In this document: one piece after another, positions 28,701 to 38,800 of the stretch
Layout: each line of letters opens with the position of its first letter
How positions within the stretch are numbered: position 1 is the stretch's first letter
Assembly: GCA_030595795.1 (NCBI GenBank)
Contig: JAUVCH010000022.1
Location: forward strand, 1 to 39,680
Origin: Gammaproteobacteria bacterium
GTDB taxonomy: Bacteria; Pseudomonadota; Gammaproteobacteria; GCA-001735895
Reading direction: 5' to 3'
Length of the DNA stretch: 39,680 bases
Notes under the pieces: generated by a model
What the model saw: only the letters and a program-made list of their open reading frames with translations
Database searches by the model: none
Told to the model about the DNA's origin: nothing
Position numbers and translations under genes: made by a program

Positions 28701-29444
28701 TTGGAACTCAACTGGTCAACATTCATCCTCGAGATCATAAATTTTCTGGTACTGGTCTGGATCTTAAAAAAATTCTTATACCGTCCAGTCCTCGCCGCAC
28801 TGCAGCAGCGCCAGGAAAAAATCGAGCAGAAGCTGGACGAGGCTGCAAAATTAAAGACCGAAGGCATCGAACTGGAGCAGCTATATCAGGGCCGAATGGA
28901 AGACTGGAAGCGCGAAAAACAACAGGCCCGGGACGAACTGCACCAGGAAATCCAGGCACAGCGAGTAGAGAAACTTGAACAGCTTGAACGGGAACTTACG
29001 AGCGAAAGAGAAAAGGCGGCAGTTATCGAGCAACGTCATCAAACTGAAGCACAACAACAGTACCAGCACCATGCACATCAGCAGGGGGCCCGGTTTGCCG
29101 CCAGTCTATTAAGCAGCCTCGCTGGATCGGAGCTTGAACAGCGTCTGTTCGATTTGCTGTTAGAGACTTTTGATCAGCTCAATCAGGAGCAACTCAACAA
29201 ACTGCGGGACAATTGCAAATCCACTGAAAATAAAATAACCATCGTCAGCGCTTCAGAATTATCCGACAACCACAAAAAGCGACTGAAGGAGAAGTTGTCC
29301 CGGTTTTGTGAACAGTCAGTTGAACTGGAGTACCAGGTAGATTCTGCACTCATAGCCGGATTAAGATTAATCGTCGGTGCCTGGGTGCTTCACCTCAATT
29401 TACGGGACGAACTTAAAGATTTTGCAGATCTGATCCATGAATAG
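28701..29444 (+). CDS. atpF: N-ATPase subunit b with delta-like C-terminal domain
   Basis: A 247-residue peripheral-stalk protein. An N-terminal membrane helix ([20 protein letters not shown]) leads into a long coiled coil (about 30-130) rich in Gln, Glu and Lys. The last ~110 residues resemble the delta subunit ([20 protein letters not shown] near the C terminus). N-ATPase operons lack a separate atpH, and this fused b-delta form explains its absence. The start is a TTG at 28701 behind GGAG, and the gene overlaps atpA by 8 bases. Confidence 0.9.
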   Translation: MELNWSTFILEIINFLVLVWILKKFLYRPVLAALQQRQEKIEQKLDEAAKLKTEGIELEQLYQGRMEDWKREKQQARDELHQEIQAQRVEKLEQLERELTSEREKAAVIEQRHQTEAQQQYQHHAHQQGARFAASLLSSLAGSELEQRLFDLLLETFDQLNQEQLNKLRDNCKSTENKITIVSASELSDNHKKRLKEKLSRFCEQSVELEYQVDSALIAGLRLIVGAWVLHLNLRDELKDFADLIHE

Positions 29445-30921
29445 TCCTCAAGTTGATACGATAACAGGTTTCAGCAAGACCGTTGATGACTGGCTTACAA
29501 GCTACCAGTTAAAGGCCCACTATTCAGAGCTGGGTAGTGTTGTTTCCGTCGGTGACGGAATCGCCTGGATCAGTGGTTTACCAACTGCCACCATGGATGA
29601 AATTATATTTTTTGGAGACGGCAGCCATGGCGTTATTTTCGAGCTTGCAAGTGAACTCATCGGTGTCGTTTTGTTGCACGAGAAGATTGGCCTCACTGCC
29701 GGCACCGAAGCATTTCGTTCGGGGCGCACCATGGACGTGCCGGTTGGTGATGCCCTGTTAGGCAGAGTCATCGACCCCCTGGGCTTCCCGCTGGATGGTG
29801 AGATAAAACCACAAACGACCACGCGACGGGCACTGGAACACTTATCGCCCCCGATCACCTACCGCAGCGATGTCAGTGAACCGCTATATACGGGTAATAA
29901 GGTGATCGATACGCTGATTCCTATCGGCAAGGGACAACGCCAACTGATTATCGGCGATGAAGGTCTCGGGCGCAGTGCGCTGGCGATTGACGCCGTTATC
30001 AACCAGAAAGGCAAAAATGTCTATTGCGTGTACGTGCTGATCGGGCAGAAGCGATCCACAGTTGTTAGTACAATCGAATTGTTTAAAAAACACGATGCTA
30101 TCAGTTACACCACGATAGTGGTTGCAGAAGCGAATACTCTGCCCGGTTTGCAGCATCTGGCGCCGTTTTCGGGGTGCACCATCGCAGAATACTGGATGAA
30201 AAAAGGCCAGGATACACTGATCGTTTATGACGATCTGTCAACGCACGCAAAAACCTATCGTGAGTTATCACTGTTAATACGCCGCCCGCCTGGGCGCGAG
30301 GCGTATCCGGGCGACATTTTTTACGTGCATGCCCGGTTACTGGAACGAGCGACCTGTCTCAACCACAACCATGGTGGCGGTAGCATGACTGCTCTACCGA
30401 TTATCGAGACACTGCAAGGTGAAATTGCAGCCTATATCCCGACCAATTTGATATCGATTACCGACGGCCAGATCTATCTCGATCGCGAATTATTTGTTGC
30501 GGGCAACCGTCCCGCTATCGATATATCACTTTCCGTATCTCGAATCGGCGGCCGGGCTCAGAATCCAGCTATCAAGAACGAAGCAGGGCGTATCAAACTG
30601 GATTATTTGCAATTTCTTGAACTCGAGATATATACCCGCTTTGGTGCCAGGCTCGAAGCCAGTATGGAAATGGCCATCAAGAAAGGCCGGATCTTGCGCG
30701 AATTACTCAAACAGGACAGGCTGGTACCGCAAACTATTGAATTTCAACTGGCATGGCTAATTGCCTTCAATGAGGGATTATTTGCGGGAATCGAACTCAA
30801 GCGCATACCGGCAAAAATGATATCCCTGGCACAGTGGACTAGCGAGTCAAACCTGACATTACACAGTCGACGTCAGCAGTGGCAAAGAGCACTGGAACAC
30901 TGGTTCCAGTTGGCCGGATAA
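29437..30921 (+). CDS. atpA: N-ATPase F1 subunit alpha, P-loop altered
   Basis: A 494-residue non-catalytic nucleotide-binding subunit. Typical segments are [46 protein letters not shown] and [13 protein letters not shown], the last holding the arginine finger. The Walker A motif reads GDEGLGRS (173-180) where the family has GDRQTGKT, so the phosphate-binding lysine is replaced by arginine R179 and the Gln-Thr before it by Gly-Leu. Nucleotide binding at the non-catalytic sites may be weakened. The rest of the sequence is well conserved, so the gene looks under selection. Confidence 0.94.
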   Translation: MNSPQVDTITGFSKTVDDWLTSYQLKAHYSELGSVVSVGDGIAWISGLPTATMDEIIFFGDGSHGVIFELASELIGVVLLHEKIGLTAGTEAFRSGRTMDVPVGDALLGRVIDPLGFPLDGEIKPQTTTRRALEHLSPPITYRSDVSEPLYTGNKVIDTLIPIGKGQRQLIIGDEGLGRSALAIDAVINQKGKNVYCVYVLIGQKRSTVVSTIELFKKHDAISYTTIVVAEANTLPGLQHLAPFSGCTIAEYWMKKGQDTLIVYDDLSTHAKTYRELSLLIRRPPGREAYPGDIFYVHARLLERATCLNHNHGGGSMTALPIIETLQGEIAAYIPTNLISITDGQIYLDRELFVAGNRPAIDISLSVSRIGGRAQNPAIKNEAGRIKLDYLQFLELEIYTRFGARLEASMEMAIKKGRILRELLKQDRLVPQTIEFQLAWLIAFNEGLFAGIELKRIPAKMISLAQWTSESNLTLHSRRQQWQRALEHWFQLAG

Positions 30922-30928
30922 AGTCTCA

Positions 30929-31753
30929 ATGCATCGTCGCGAACTCGATATTCATCGCCGCAGGCTTGGCCAGATTCGTGACATTCTCGCTTCGATGAAA
31001 ACCCTGGCAGCAATGGAAACTCATAAACTGAGCCGATTCATTGAGGCTCAAAAGCAGATGGGCATATCTATCACAGAAATAGCAGACGATTTTCTGTGTT
31101 TTCATCCTGGGATACTACCCAGGGCCGAATCCCAGTTTGATATTATTTTAGTAATAGGGTCAGAGAGAGGCTTTTGCGGGAATTTTAACGACAGAATAAT
31201 TGAGATTCTGCATCAACGTTTTACAGCCCCGGTCCAGGAACAGGCAAAACTGATCATGGTCGGTAGCAAACTTCATCCGCTTTTGAATCTGAAAACCGAT
31301 CAAATTACCTATATTCAGGGCGCAGACATTGCTGACGAAATAGTTTCAGTGCTGGACTCCCTGGTGGAGACCCTTGCCACCTATCAACAGGTTGCCACTT
31401 TTTACGCGATACATCATGGTGACCGTCTCAATGAAATCGTTACGGCGAAGTTACTGCCACCGTTTGACGAGCCACCACGGGAAACATGCGCTTACTCGAC
31501 GCCGCCCCTGTTAAACATGTCGGCCCCCAACTTTTTGTTTGAGCTCACCGACCATTACCTGTTTAATGCTTTACACCGCATTCTTTATTTATCGCTAATG
31601 GCGGAAAACCAGCACCGGATTCAACACCTGGAACATGCGACACGACACCTGGACGACAGCACCGAAGAACTCGGCCGGAAAATCAATGCCCTGCGTCAGG
31701 AAGAAATTACTGAGGAAATTGAAGTCATACTGCTCAATGCTACGACTGAATAG
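30929..31753 (+). CDS. atpG: N-ATPase F1 subunit gamma
   Basis: A 274-residue central rotor shaft and last gene of the operon. The N-terminal helix has LGQIRDILASMKTLAAMETH, the Rossmann-like middle has VIGSERGFCGNFNDRIIEIL, and the C-terminal helix MAENQHRIQHLEHATRHLDD carries the family pattern with RxxxMxxAxxN replaced by a more divergent form, as in other N-ATPases. A perfect but short hairpin (CAGCA-TAAT-TGCTG, 31785-31798) lies after the stop without a T run. Confidence 0.92.
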   Translation: MHRRELDIHRRRLGQIRDILASMKTLAAMETHKLSRFIEAQKQMGISITEIADDFLCFHPGILPRAESQFDIILVIGSERGFCGNFNDRIIEILHQRFTAPVQEQAKLIMVGSKLHPLLNLKTDQITYIQGADIADEIVSVLDSLVETLATYQQVATFYAIHHGDRLNEIVTAKLLPPFDEPPRETCAYSTPPLLNMSAPNFLFELTDHYLFNALHRILYLSLMAENQHRIQHLEHATRHLDDSTEELGRKINALRQEEITEEIEVILLNATTE

Positions 31754-31934
31754 CCCAGTCAGATCTAAAGCGTTTTCCTGAATTCAGCATAATTGCTGTA
31801 ACAGAAAATAAAGCAAAAAAAGATAAATTCGTCAGCAGCGACAACAAGGAAAATTTCTCCCAAAATATAGGTCCCCCGCCTGATTTCCTGAGTTACAATG
31901 CCAAACAACTAAGCTAACAACAGTCGATAACATC

Positions 31935-33263
31935 ATGGTCAACGAACCTACGGAATCGAGGAGCACAGTGGAAAACCTCGATCCTATTGTCATCAGCGAA
32001 GAGCAGTTCAATCGCGCGGCGCATTGCGTCAAGGGCCTAAAAAGTGGGCTGGTGGAATTCCTCAAGAAACCCAAGCGCGTGAACATCGTGAATTTCCCGG
32101 TCGAGATGGACGACGACAGTGTACAGAGTTTCCAGGGTTTTCGCGTGCAACACAACCGCGTTTTCGGGCCCGGCAAGGGCGGAATCCGATACCATCCGGA
32201 TGTCACGATGGAGGAGGTTGTTTCGCTGGCCAAACTCATGACCTGGAAATGTGCCCTGGTCAATGTACCCTTCGGCGGCGCGAAGGGCGGTGTGGTCTGC
32301 GATACCAAGAACCTGAGTGACAGAGAACTGCGTCGCATTACAAGGCGTTATACTTCCGAGTTGTACGACGAGATTGGGCCACACCAGGACATTCCCGCTC
32401 CCGACCTCTACACCAATGAACAGACCATGGCCTGGATATTCGACACTTATGACGTTTTGCACCCGGGTTTCAACAACCGGCCGGTGGTGACCGGTAAGCC
32501 CATCGAAATGGGCGGTTCCTATGGCCGCTACGAAGCAACGGGTAATGGTTGCCTGTTCGCCACACAACGCTTTCTGTCAAAGGCGCTTATTCCCGAACAT
32601 CAGGATGTCGCGGGCACGCGCGTGGCTATCCAGGGGTTCGGCGACGTGGGTGCGGTAGCGGCTAACGCATTTCATCGCCAGGGAGCGAAGATCATCGCGG
32701 TCAGCGACAGCAAGGGCGGTATTTTCAGCGCAGCAGGGCTGGATCCAACCGAGGTCGAGCGATTCAAGGCCACGCACAATACCGTGGTCGGCATGGCAGA
32801 TACTATGACCATCACCAATGATGAGTTACTTGAACTGGAGTGCGACATCCTTTTACCAGCGGCGCTCGGTAACCAGATTCACGCCGGCAATGCGGTAAAC
32901 GTTAAGGCTAGTCTGGTCGTCGAAGGTGCGAATAATCCAACCACGCCGCGCGCGGACAGAATTCTGCAGGAGCGTGGGATTTATGTGCTGCCAGATATTC
33001 TGGTGAACGCGGGCGGCGTGACGGTCAGTTATTACGAATGGGTGCAGAATCAGGTGAACGAGCAATGGGACTACGATACGACTACCGAAAAGATGCGCGC
33101 CAAGCTCCACGCAGCCGTGGACTCGGTGTTCAGCCGCTGGCAGGCGTTCGTGGTCGGTGAAGAATCAACGCGGGATCAGATGCCGGATTTTCGTACTATT
33201 GCTCTGGCGATCGCCATTGAGCGCGTGGTGCACGCAACCCTGTTACGCGGCATCTGGCCATGA
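31935..33263 (+). CDS. gdhA: Glutamate dehydrogenase (Glu/Leu/Phe/Val family)
   Basis: A 442-residue enzyme interconverting glutamate and 2-oxoglutarate plus ammonia. The substrate domain has GPGKGGIRYHPDVTMEEV and the catalytic-lysine region ALVNVPFGGAKGGV, plus IPAPDLYTN. The nucleotide domain has the Rossmann loop AIQGFGDVGAVAA. The length (~440) and the N-terminal form fit the NAD-type/dual small hexameric class found in many marine bacteria. The ATG at 31935 lacks a strong ribosome site. A carboxylate transporter follows 22 bases after its stop. Confidence 0.93.
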   Translation: MVNEPTESRSTVENLDPIVISEEQFNRAAHCVKGLKSGLVEFLKKPKRVNIVNFPVEMDDDSVQSFQGFRVQHNRVFGPGKGGIRYHPDVTMEEVVSLAKLMTWKCALVNVPFGGAKGGVVCDTKNLSDRELRRITRRYTSELYDEIGPHQDIPAPDLYTNEQTMAWIFDTYDVLHPGFNNRPVVTGKPIEMGGSYGRYEATGNGCLFATQRFLSKALIPEHQDVAGTRVAIQGFGDVGAVAANAFHRQGAKIIAVSDSKGGIFSAAGLDPTEVERFKATHNTVVGMADTMTITNDELLELECDILLPAALGNQIHAGNAVNVKASLVVEGANNPTTPRADRILQERGIYVLPDILVNAGGVTVSYYEWVQNQVNEQWDYDTTTEKMRAKLHAAVDSVFSRWQAFVVGEESTRDQMPDFRTIALAIAIERVVHATLLRGIWP

Positions 33264-33285
33264 GTCGAGCATTAAAGAGCCACTG

Positions 33286-34659
33286 ATGCTCGATAGAAAA
33301 AGCAGGGCTGATTCACCGGGTTCTCACCACAACTACAGGTGGTTGGCCCTGCCAGCCTCCATTTTATGCTTCATCACTACTTATTGGGTATGGCCCGAGC
33401 CAGACTCCAATCAAGCACTGGTGGCGGCTACCTTGGTATCGGTAATTGTCCTTTGGATATCAGAGGCCATTCCTTTGTATGTCTCTGGTCTTATCGGATC
33501 CTTTTTACTCCTGTCACTGGGTAATTTTTCTGCCCAGGACATATTTCACCCTTATTTTGATCCAGTGATCGTTTTATTTCTTGGTGGGTTTGTTCTCGCA
33601 CGAGGTTTACAAAAATATGAAATCGATCATCGCATGGCACATGTAATTTTAGATCGCATGGGTGACAGGCCTCTAGTTTTTGTGCTCGGACTCATGCTTG
33701 TGACCGCTTTTTTATCCATGTGGATGTCTAATACCGCCGCTGCGGCCGTCATGATCCCTATTTCCATCATTGTTCTTAAGGAAAATAATTTATTTGATGA
33801 ACACTCCCGATTCGCCAAAGGCGCTGTTCTCGCTGTCGCCTACGCTGCGACAATCGGTGGAATCGGCTCCCTGGTGGGCAGCCCACCCAACGCCATTGCC
33901 GCCAAATACCTGGGTGAAAAAAATATCTCTTTAGGTTTTGTCGAATGGATGATTAAAGCGCTTCCTTTTGTGATACTAGCGCTTTTTTTCACCTGGTTGC
34001 TGTTATTTTTATTTAACAAACCCGAGATTGAAAAAATCCAGTTTACTTACAAATCCAGCAAGCTCAATCGGTCACAGAAGCTGATATTCATTGTTTTTCT
34101 GATTACTGTGACTGGATGGCTCACCTCAAATTTTACTGGTCTTTCCTCCTCCACGGTGGCCCTCATACCAGTGATTAGTTTGTTTTCTTTGGGCTTACTG
34201 GATGAAACTGATCTCGGTAAAATTTCCTGGTCCACGCTGTTGTTATTTGGCGGGGGACTAAGCCTGGGGTCGGCTGTTAATCAGGTCGGTATTGACCTCT
34301 GGCTAACCAATTTACTGCAAGCTGGGATTGCTGGCATTCCTCTGTTTGTGACTTTATTAACTCTGGTTTTTTTTGGCATTCTCGTGACTATGGTGGCCAG
34401 TAATACTGCCTCAGCGGCGATACTGATTCCATTGATGCTACCTCTGTCCAGTAGCCTTGGGATTGATATGAAGTCTATGGCCTTACTCATCGCCATCGGT
34501 GTTTCCCTGGACTTCATGATGCCGGTGGGAACACCACCAAGCGCTATTGCTTATTCCACAGGAGTCGTCAATGTCCGCGAAATGATCAAGAATGGATTTA
34601 TGGTCAATATCGGAACCGGATTGATTTTGGTGGTTTTGTATTATTTCTTTTATTTATAG
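33286..34659 (+). CDS. DASS-family (SLC13) anion/dicarboxylate transporter
   Basis: A 457-residue membrane protein with about eleven helices. The two symmetric SNT motifs that bind Na+ and carboxylate are MSNTAAAAVMIPI and ASNTASAAILIPL, with the paired loops GSLVGSPPNAIAAKYLG and PVGTPPSAIAYSTG. These define the divalent anion:Na+ symporter family (SdcS/CitT-like), which carries succinate, malate, citrate or sulfate. The ATG at 33286 (behind AAAGAG) was chosen over a frame reaching back into gdhA. The 22-base spacing suggests cotranscription with glutamate dehydrogenase and favours a C4/C5 dicarboxylate, but the substrate cannot be read from the sequence. Confidence 0.9.
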   Translation: MLDRKSRADSPGSHHNYRWLALPASILCFITTYWVWPEPDSNQALVAATLVSVIVLWISEAIPLYVSGLIGSFLLLSLGNFSAQDIFHPYFDPVIVLFLGGFVLARGLQKYEIDHRMAHVILDRMGDRPLVFVLGLMLVTAFLSMWMSNTAAAAVMIPISIIVLKENNLFDEHSRFAKGAVLAVAYAATIGGIGSLVGSPPNAIAAKYLGEKNISLGFVEWMIKALPFVILALFFTWLLLFLFNKPEIEKIQFTYKSSKLNRSQKLIFIVFLITVTGWLTSNFTGLSSSTVALIPVISLFSLGLLDETDLGKISWSTLLLFGGGLSLGSAVNQVGIDLWLTNLLQAGIAGIPLFVTLLTLVFFGILVTMVASNTASAAILIPLMLPLSSSLGIDMKSMALLIAIGVSLDFMMPVGTPPSAIAYSTGVVNVREMIKNGFMVNIGTGLILVVLYYFFYL

Positions 34660-34678
34660 TTGCTTCCAGTCGCTGCCA

Positions 34679-35170
34679 TCAGAATTTGCGATACTGATGG
34701 CAGGCGAGACAACTTCCCGATAATCTGCCCAGTGCAAAATAATTGGGCGGGCTTGCACTCGCGTCGCGTAGCGCGACGGTGACGTCGGTTTTAAACTGGT
34801 CGATATGATCGTCGATAACCAGGTGATTGGTCTGAACACCATCGGCGATGAGCGAGTTCGCATTGGCATCGATTTTCGACAAAATACTGACGATTTTCCG
34901 CTGCTGTTCGCTACTGATTGCGCTGTCGTCGAGAAGAGTTTCGTCGATTTGCCGCATATAGAAGCTCATTAGCGCCATTTTACTGCTGATCTTTGTTTGC
35001 TCGAGGTAAACAAAATCTTTTGGGTAGGTGGCCTTGCGAATTTGGGTGCAGCCAAATAACAAGACTGCGCATAATAGTGTGAGTATCAGCAGTTGGATCA
35101 CGCGACTGCCCGGTATAATGCTGAGAGACAGCTCTGAAGGCCTTGTTCTGGTTGAATAATGTCTATTCAT
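34679..35170 (-). CDS. Cytochrome c'-like lipoprotein with C-terminal heme motif
   Basis: A 163-residue exported protein. A charged N-terminal region of about 22 residues precedes a lipoprotein signal (VIQLLILTLLCAVLLFGC) with the lipobox cysteine. The mature part is helical, and the heme site CLACH lies six residues from the C terminus (GSCLACHQYRKF), as in cytochromes c' and c556, which are four-helix bundles. It could bind NO or act as a small electron carrier at the membrane. An FNR-like box lies about 87 bases upstream, which fits low-oxygen expression. A GTG at 35179 is an alternative start. It converges with the DASS gene across 19 bases. Confidence 0.72.
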   Translation of the reverse strand: MNRHYSTRTRPSELSLSIIPGSRVIQLLILTLLCAVLLFGCTQIRKATYPKDFVYLEQTKISSKMALMSFYMRQIDETLLDDSAISSEQQRKIVSILSKIDANANSLIADGVQTNHLVIDDHIDQFKTDVTVALRDASASPPNYFALGRLSGSCLACHQYRKF

Positions 35171-35250
35171 GTTTCGCACCGATTAGCTGGGACAAGTCTG
35201 GTAATCTGCTTCTAATGCATATAGTAAATCACCTGGCAGATATTTGAGTA

Positions 35251-35264
35251 TTGACCTAAATCAT
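35251..35264. promoter_or_regulatory. FNR-like box upstream of the cytochrome c' gene
   Basis: TTGACCTAAATCAT matches TTGAT-N4-ATCAA at eight of ten positions. Cytochrome c' genes are often under FNR/Dnr-type control, which adds weight. The gap 35180-35448 otherwise holds the hairpin at 35400-35424 and no gene I can support. Confidence 0.4.
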
Positions 35265-35399
35265 GAATAGTTGAATGTAAATAAGTGTTTACATAATAGC
35301 TGATGTCAAGGCTACCGATGTAGCCGGAACCATTCCTTAATTTACCAAAAGGTGGAGATTAAAGCTCGGATTTCGAAAAGCGCCTATTAAGATTATTAT

Positions 35400-35424
35400 A
35401 GCTGGCACTTCGATAGTGCCAGCT
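35400..35424 (-). terminator. Strong hairpin, 10-base perfect stem
   Basis: AGCTGGCACT (35400-35409) pairs perfectly with AGTGCCAGCT (35415-35424) around the loop TCGAT. It lies 24 bases beyond the stop of the small minus-strand gene at 35449-35663 and most likely terminates it. The following bases are AT-rich but not a T run. As a perfect dyad it could act on both strands. Confidence 0.6.
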
Positions 35425-35448
35425 TGAACTGGATAGCCGGTTTCGATT

Positions 35449-35663
35449 TCAGGCCAGTCTATCCCAGAATAGCAGCTTAAACAGATCGCTGAATAAGTTA
35501 CTTTTGACCGTCTGTTTTTTAGGCGATCGCTGGATTGCGCGTAATTCCTCATCGTCGTATTTAGACGGATTCCGCATTTGGTCACTGACCAGGCTTTCAA
35601 ATCCTGCGGCAAACATAACGGCTGGATTATTTGAACGGTTGTTGTGGTTTCTGACTCTTCTCA
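35449..35663 (-). CDS. Small hypothetical protein
   Basis: A 71-residue basic protein from the ATG at 35663, preceded by GAGGGG about 10 bases upstream. It begins MRRVRNHNNRSNNPAVMFAA, continues with a polar part (PSKYDDEELRAIQRSPKK) and ends SDLFKLLFWDRLA, an amphipathic helix. I do not recognise a family. The strong hairpin just beyond its stop supports a real transcript. The overlapping plus-strand frame (35504-35797) is hydrophobic but has no ribosome site and was rejected. Confidence 0.45.
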
Positions 35664-35851
35664 TTTTTGGTGCCCCTCTAGTGCATGTCTGGTTTCGATG
35701 GAGGCATTTTCCCTGGACACCATTAATTCCCTTGCTTGCCTTCGTTAAAAGGCACAAAATAATCATTAAAAAATCATTAAATTTTATAAGATGTTGATTT
35801 ATAAGTGTTTATATTAGAAAATTAATTTAAATAAATGAATAAGGAACGAGT

Positions 35852-38800
35852 TTGCCTCGATTAAAGCTCAAATTGCTGGGTCAAATGGAGTGTAGGTCAC
35901 CCTCAGGTGAGCTGTTAAGCCTGCCTACGCGGAAAGCAGAAGCGCTATTAGCCTATCTGGCGCTGGCACCCGGCATCCGTCATCCGAGAGATCGTTTGGT
36001 GAACTTGTTATGGAGTGATCGTGGCGAAGATCAGGCCAGGAATTCATTGCGACAGTCGCTTAGTAGTCTCAATAAAATACTCGATGAAGTCTTGCCGGGG
36101 ACGCTAGAGGTAGAGCGAACCACGACTAGGCTCAAAGCTGACGCAGTAGAAATCGATGTGCTCGAATTTAAGCGTCTTGCAGATCAATCAGATATTGAAA
36201 TTCTTGCCAAAGCGGCTGATCTATACCAGGGTGAATTTCTCGAAGGCATGGTCATTCGTGATCCGGCCTGCGAGCAGTGGCTGGCTGAAGAGCGTGATAA
36301 TCTGAAACGAGCCTATGTTGAGGTATTAAATAGTTTGAGTCGGATGCAGCTCGAGCACTTAGACTACGGTGCGGCGATCCAGTCTGCCGAGCAACTAGTG
36401 ACAACCGATCCCCTGGAAGAATGGGCCTGGCGCACTTTGATGACGGCTTATCAGCAAAAGGGTAATCGAAATCATGCATTGTTGGCCTATAAACGTTGCT
36501 GCGAAGTTTTACAAAAAGAACTCGGTGTCGAGCCGGAGTTAGAGACATCCGAACTGCAAGCCGAAATAAAAGCAGGTCCGGCGATCAAACCCGAAGGCAA
36601 GTTTGCCGTCATTGATGCGGTAGAAGAATCAGAAATACCTTTACAGGTTCAAGTAGCAGAGAACAGTATTCTTGTGCTTCCGCTACAAAACCTGTCCAAC
36701 GATCCAGATCAACAATACTTCAGCGATGGACTAACCGAAAGCATTGTTATGGGTCTGTCACTTTTCCCTTCATTAAAGGTACATTCGCGAAATTCTTCTT
36801 TTGCAGCCGGTGGACAAAGTCTTTCCATCAGCGAAATCGGCAATAAATTCCTGGTCCAGTATGTTGTGGAAGGCAGTATACGTAAATCCGAGGATAGCCT
36901 ACGAGTATCGGCCCAGTTAATTGACACTCGAAATGGGGAACAGGTTTGGGGGAATCGATTCGACAACCCGCTTGAAGAAACATTTGAACTCGAAGACAGG
37001 GTCACACGTTCTATCGTAGCCGCAATTAAAGGCAAAATTGATATCGCGGACACTGAAATCGCCATTCGTAAACCAGCCCAGGATATTAAAAGCTATGATT
37101 TGCTGTTGCAGGGATATTATCACCTACAAAAATATACGCCTTCAGACAGCAGAAAATGCCTCGAAATCTTTCACAGTTGCCTGGAATTAGAACCCAATAA
37201 CTCGCATATACATAATCGCCTCTATCAAAGTTATATTGTGAACTGGCTGGGAGGCTGGATTGCACCCCGGGAAGGAATTTTTGAAAGAGCAGGTTTTCAC
37301 ATTAAAAAAGCTTTGTCACTGGCTGCTGACGATGCCCTCATTCAGGCTGACTACGCTGAATACTGTATGTTCAGGGAAGACTGGAATGAGGCCGAAATTC
37401 ATGCCGATTGCTCTTTTTTAATCAACCCAAATGATCCCGAAGTACTGGCAACAATCAGCGCCATTTACGCGGGATTGGGTCAGGTTGATAAAGCGATTGA
37501 ACTGGCCGATACCTGTTATGCGCTAGACCCATTTCATCCCTGGATACACTGGGTTGCCGGGGTTGCGTTTTATCGTGGTAAGCAGTATCACGAGGCTCTG
37601 CGATCATTTAACAGCATGCCGAACGCGGCCGACGAAATCTATGGCTGGATTGCTGCCTGTCATTGCCGTCTCGGTGATAAAGATAATGCAACAAAATATC
37701 TTCAGCTTTATCTCGATATTAGTAAATCTAACATGGACCAGTTTCCACAGACACTCGATGAGTGGCGGCAATACTGGTGGGCATCGGCTAGCTTTAAATC
37801 CGGGGACGATGTTGATTATCCGTTTGATGCTCTTTGTGATGCCGGTTTGCGCGAATTCGTAGAAACTGATGCCATCACGGTGTCCGATGAATTGACCCAT
37901 AACATCGCTGTCCTGCCGTTCGATAATTTATCTGGCGACCCGGACCAGGAATATTTTAGCGATGGTATTACAGAAAGTATCATATTAAACCTCTCACTGT
38001 TTCCCGGATTGCTGGTCAAATCCAGGAACTCCAGTTTCGCGTTTAAGGAGCAGCTTAAAAGCCTCGGGGAAATCTCCAAAGAGCTCAATGTTGATTATGT
38101 TGTTGAGGGTAGTATTCGAAAAGCGAGGGATCGAATCCGAATTACTGTTCAGTTGATTGATGCGCAAAGCGGCAATCAAATATGGGGAAAACGATACGAT
38201 TCTGATCTATCAGATTTGTTCGATCTTGAAGAGGAGCTTAGTCGTACTATTGCGGCGACGGTTACAGGGAGAATAGAGTCTGATATTCAATGCATAGCCA
38301 TGGCGAAAAGCGTACCACATCAGCAAAGCTATGATCTCCTGTTAGCGGGGAAATATCACTACTACAAGTACACCCGTGAAGACATTGCAATCGCACGAAA
38401 TAGACTGAAAGGATGCCTCGAATCAGAACCGGAGAACGTGCATGCCCTCGTTTATATGTTTGGCTGCAATATCGTGGACTGGATGGAGCGCTGGGTAGAA
38501 GATTACAAAAATTCATTCAGGTTGGCTGGCGAATATATTAGTAAAGCATTAAAACTCGATCCTGAAATTGGCATAGTTCAAAATTATTACGCGATATACA
38601 TGATTTTTTGTAGGGACTACCAAGCTGCTAGCTACCATGTCGAAAAAGCGCTGGCAATGAACCCTAACGATCCTGAATATCTGACGACTAAGGCCTTTAA
38701 CCTAAACGCCATAGGAGAATTCAAATCCGCACTAGAAGTTTCACAAAAATGCCTTCGGCTCGACCCCTACCATCCCTGGGTCGAATGGATAATCGCTGAG

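Noticed and set aside
33157..33285. N-terminal extension of the DASS transporter into gdhA
   Set aside because: It is translated from the coding region of gdhA in another frame; the ATG at 33286 has its own ribosome site and gives the normal length.
35504..35797. 97-codon hydrophobic plus-strand frame
   Set aside because: It lies antisense to the small minus gene, has no ribosome site, and its hydrophobicity is what the complement of a polar coding frame gives. The hairpin position fits the minus gene.
35281..35812. ATAAGTGTTTA occurring at 35281 and again near 35801
   Set aside because: An 11-base direct repeat in AT-rich DNA with no further flanking similarity; not enough to call att sites or a transposon boundary.
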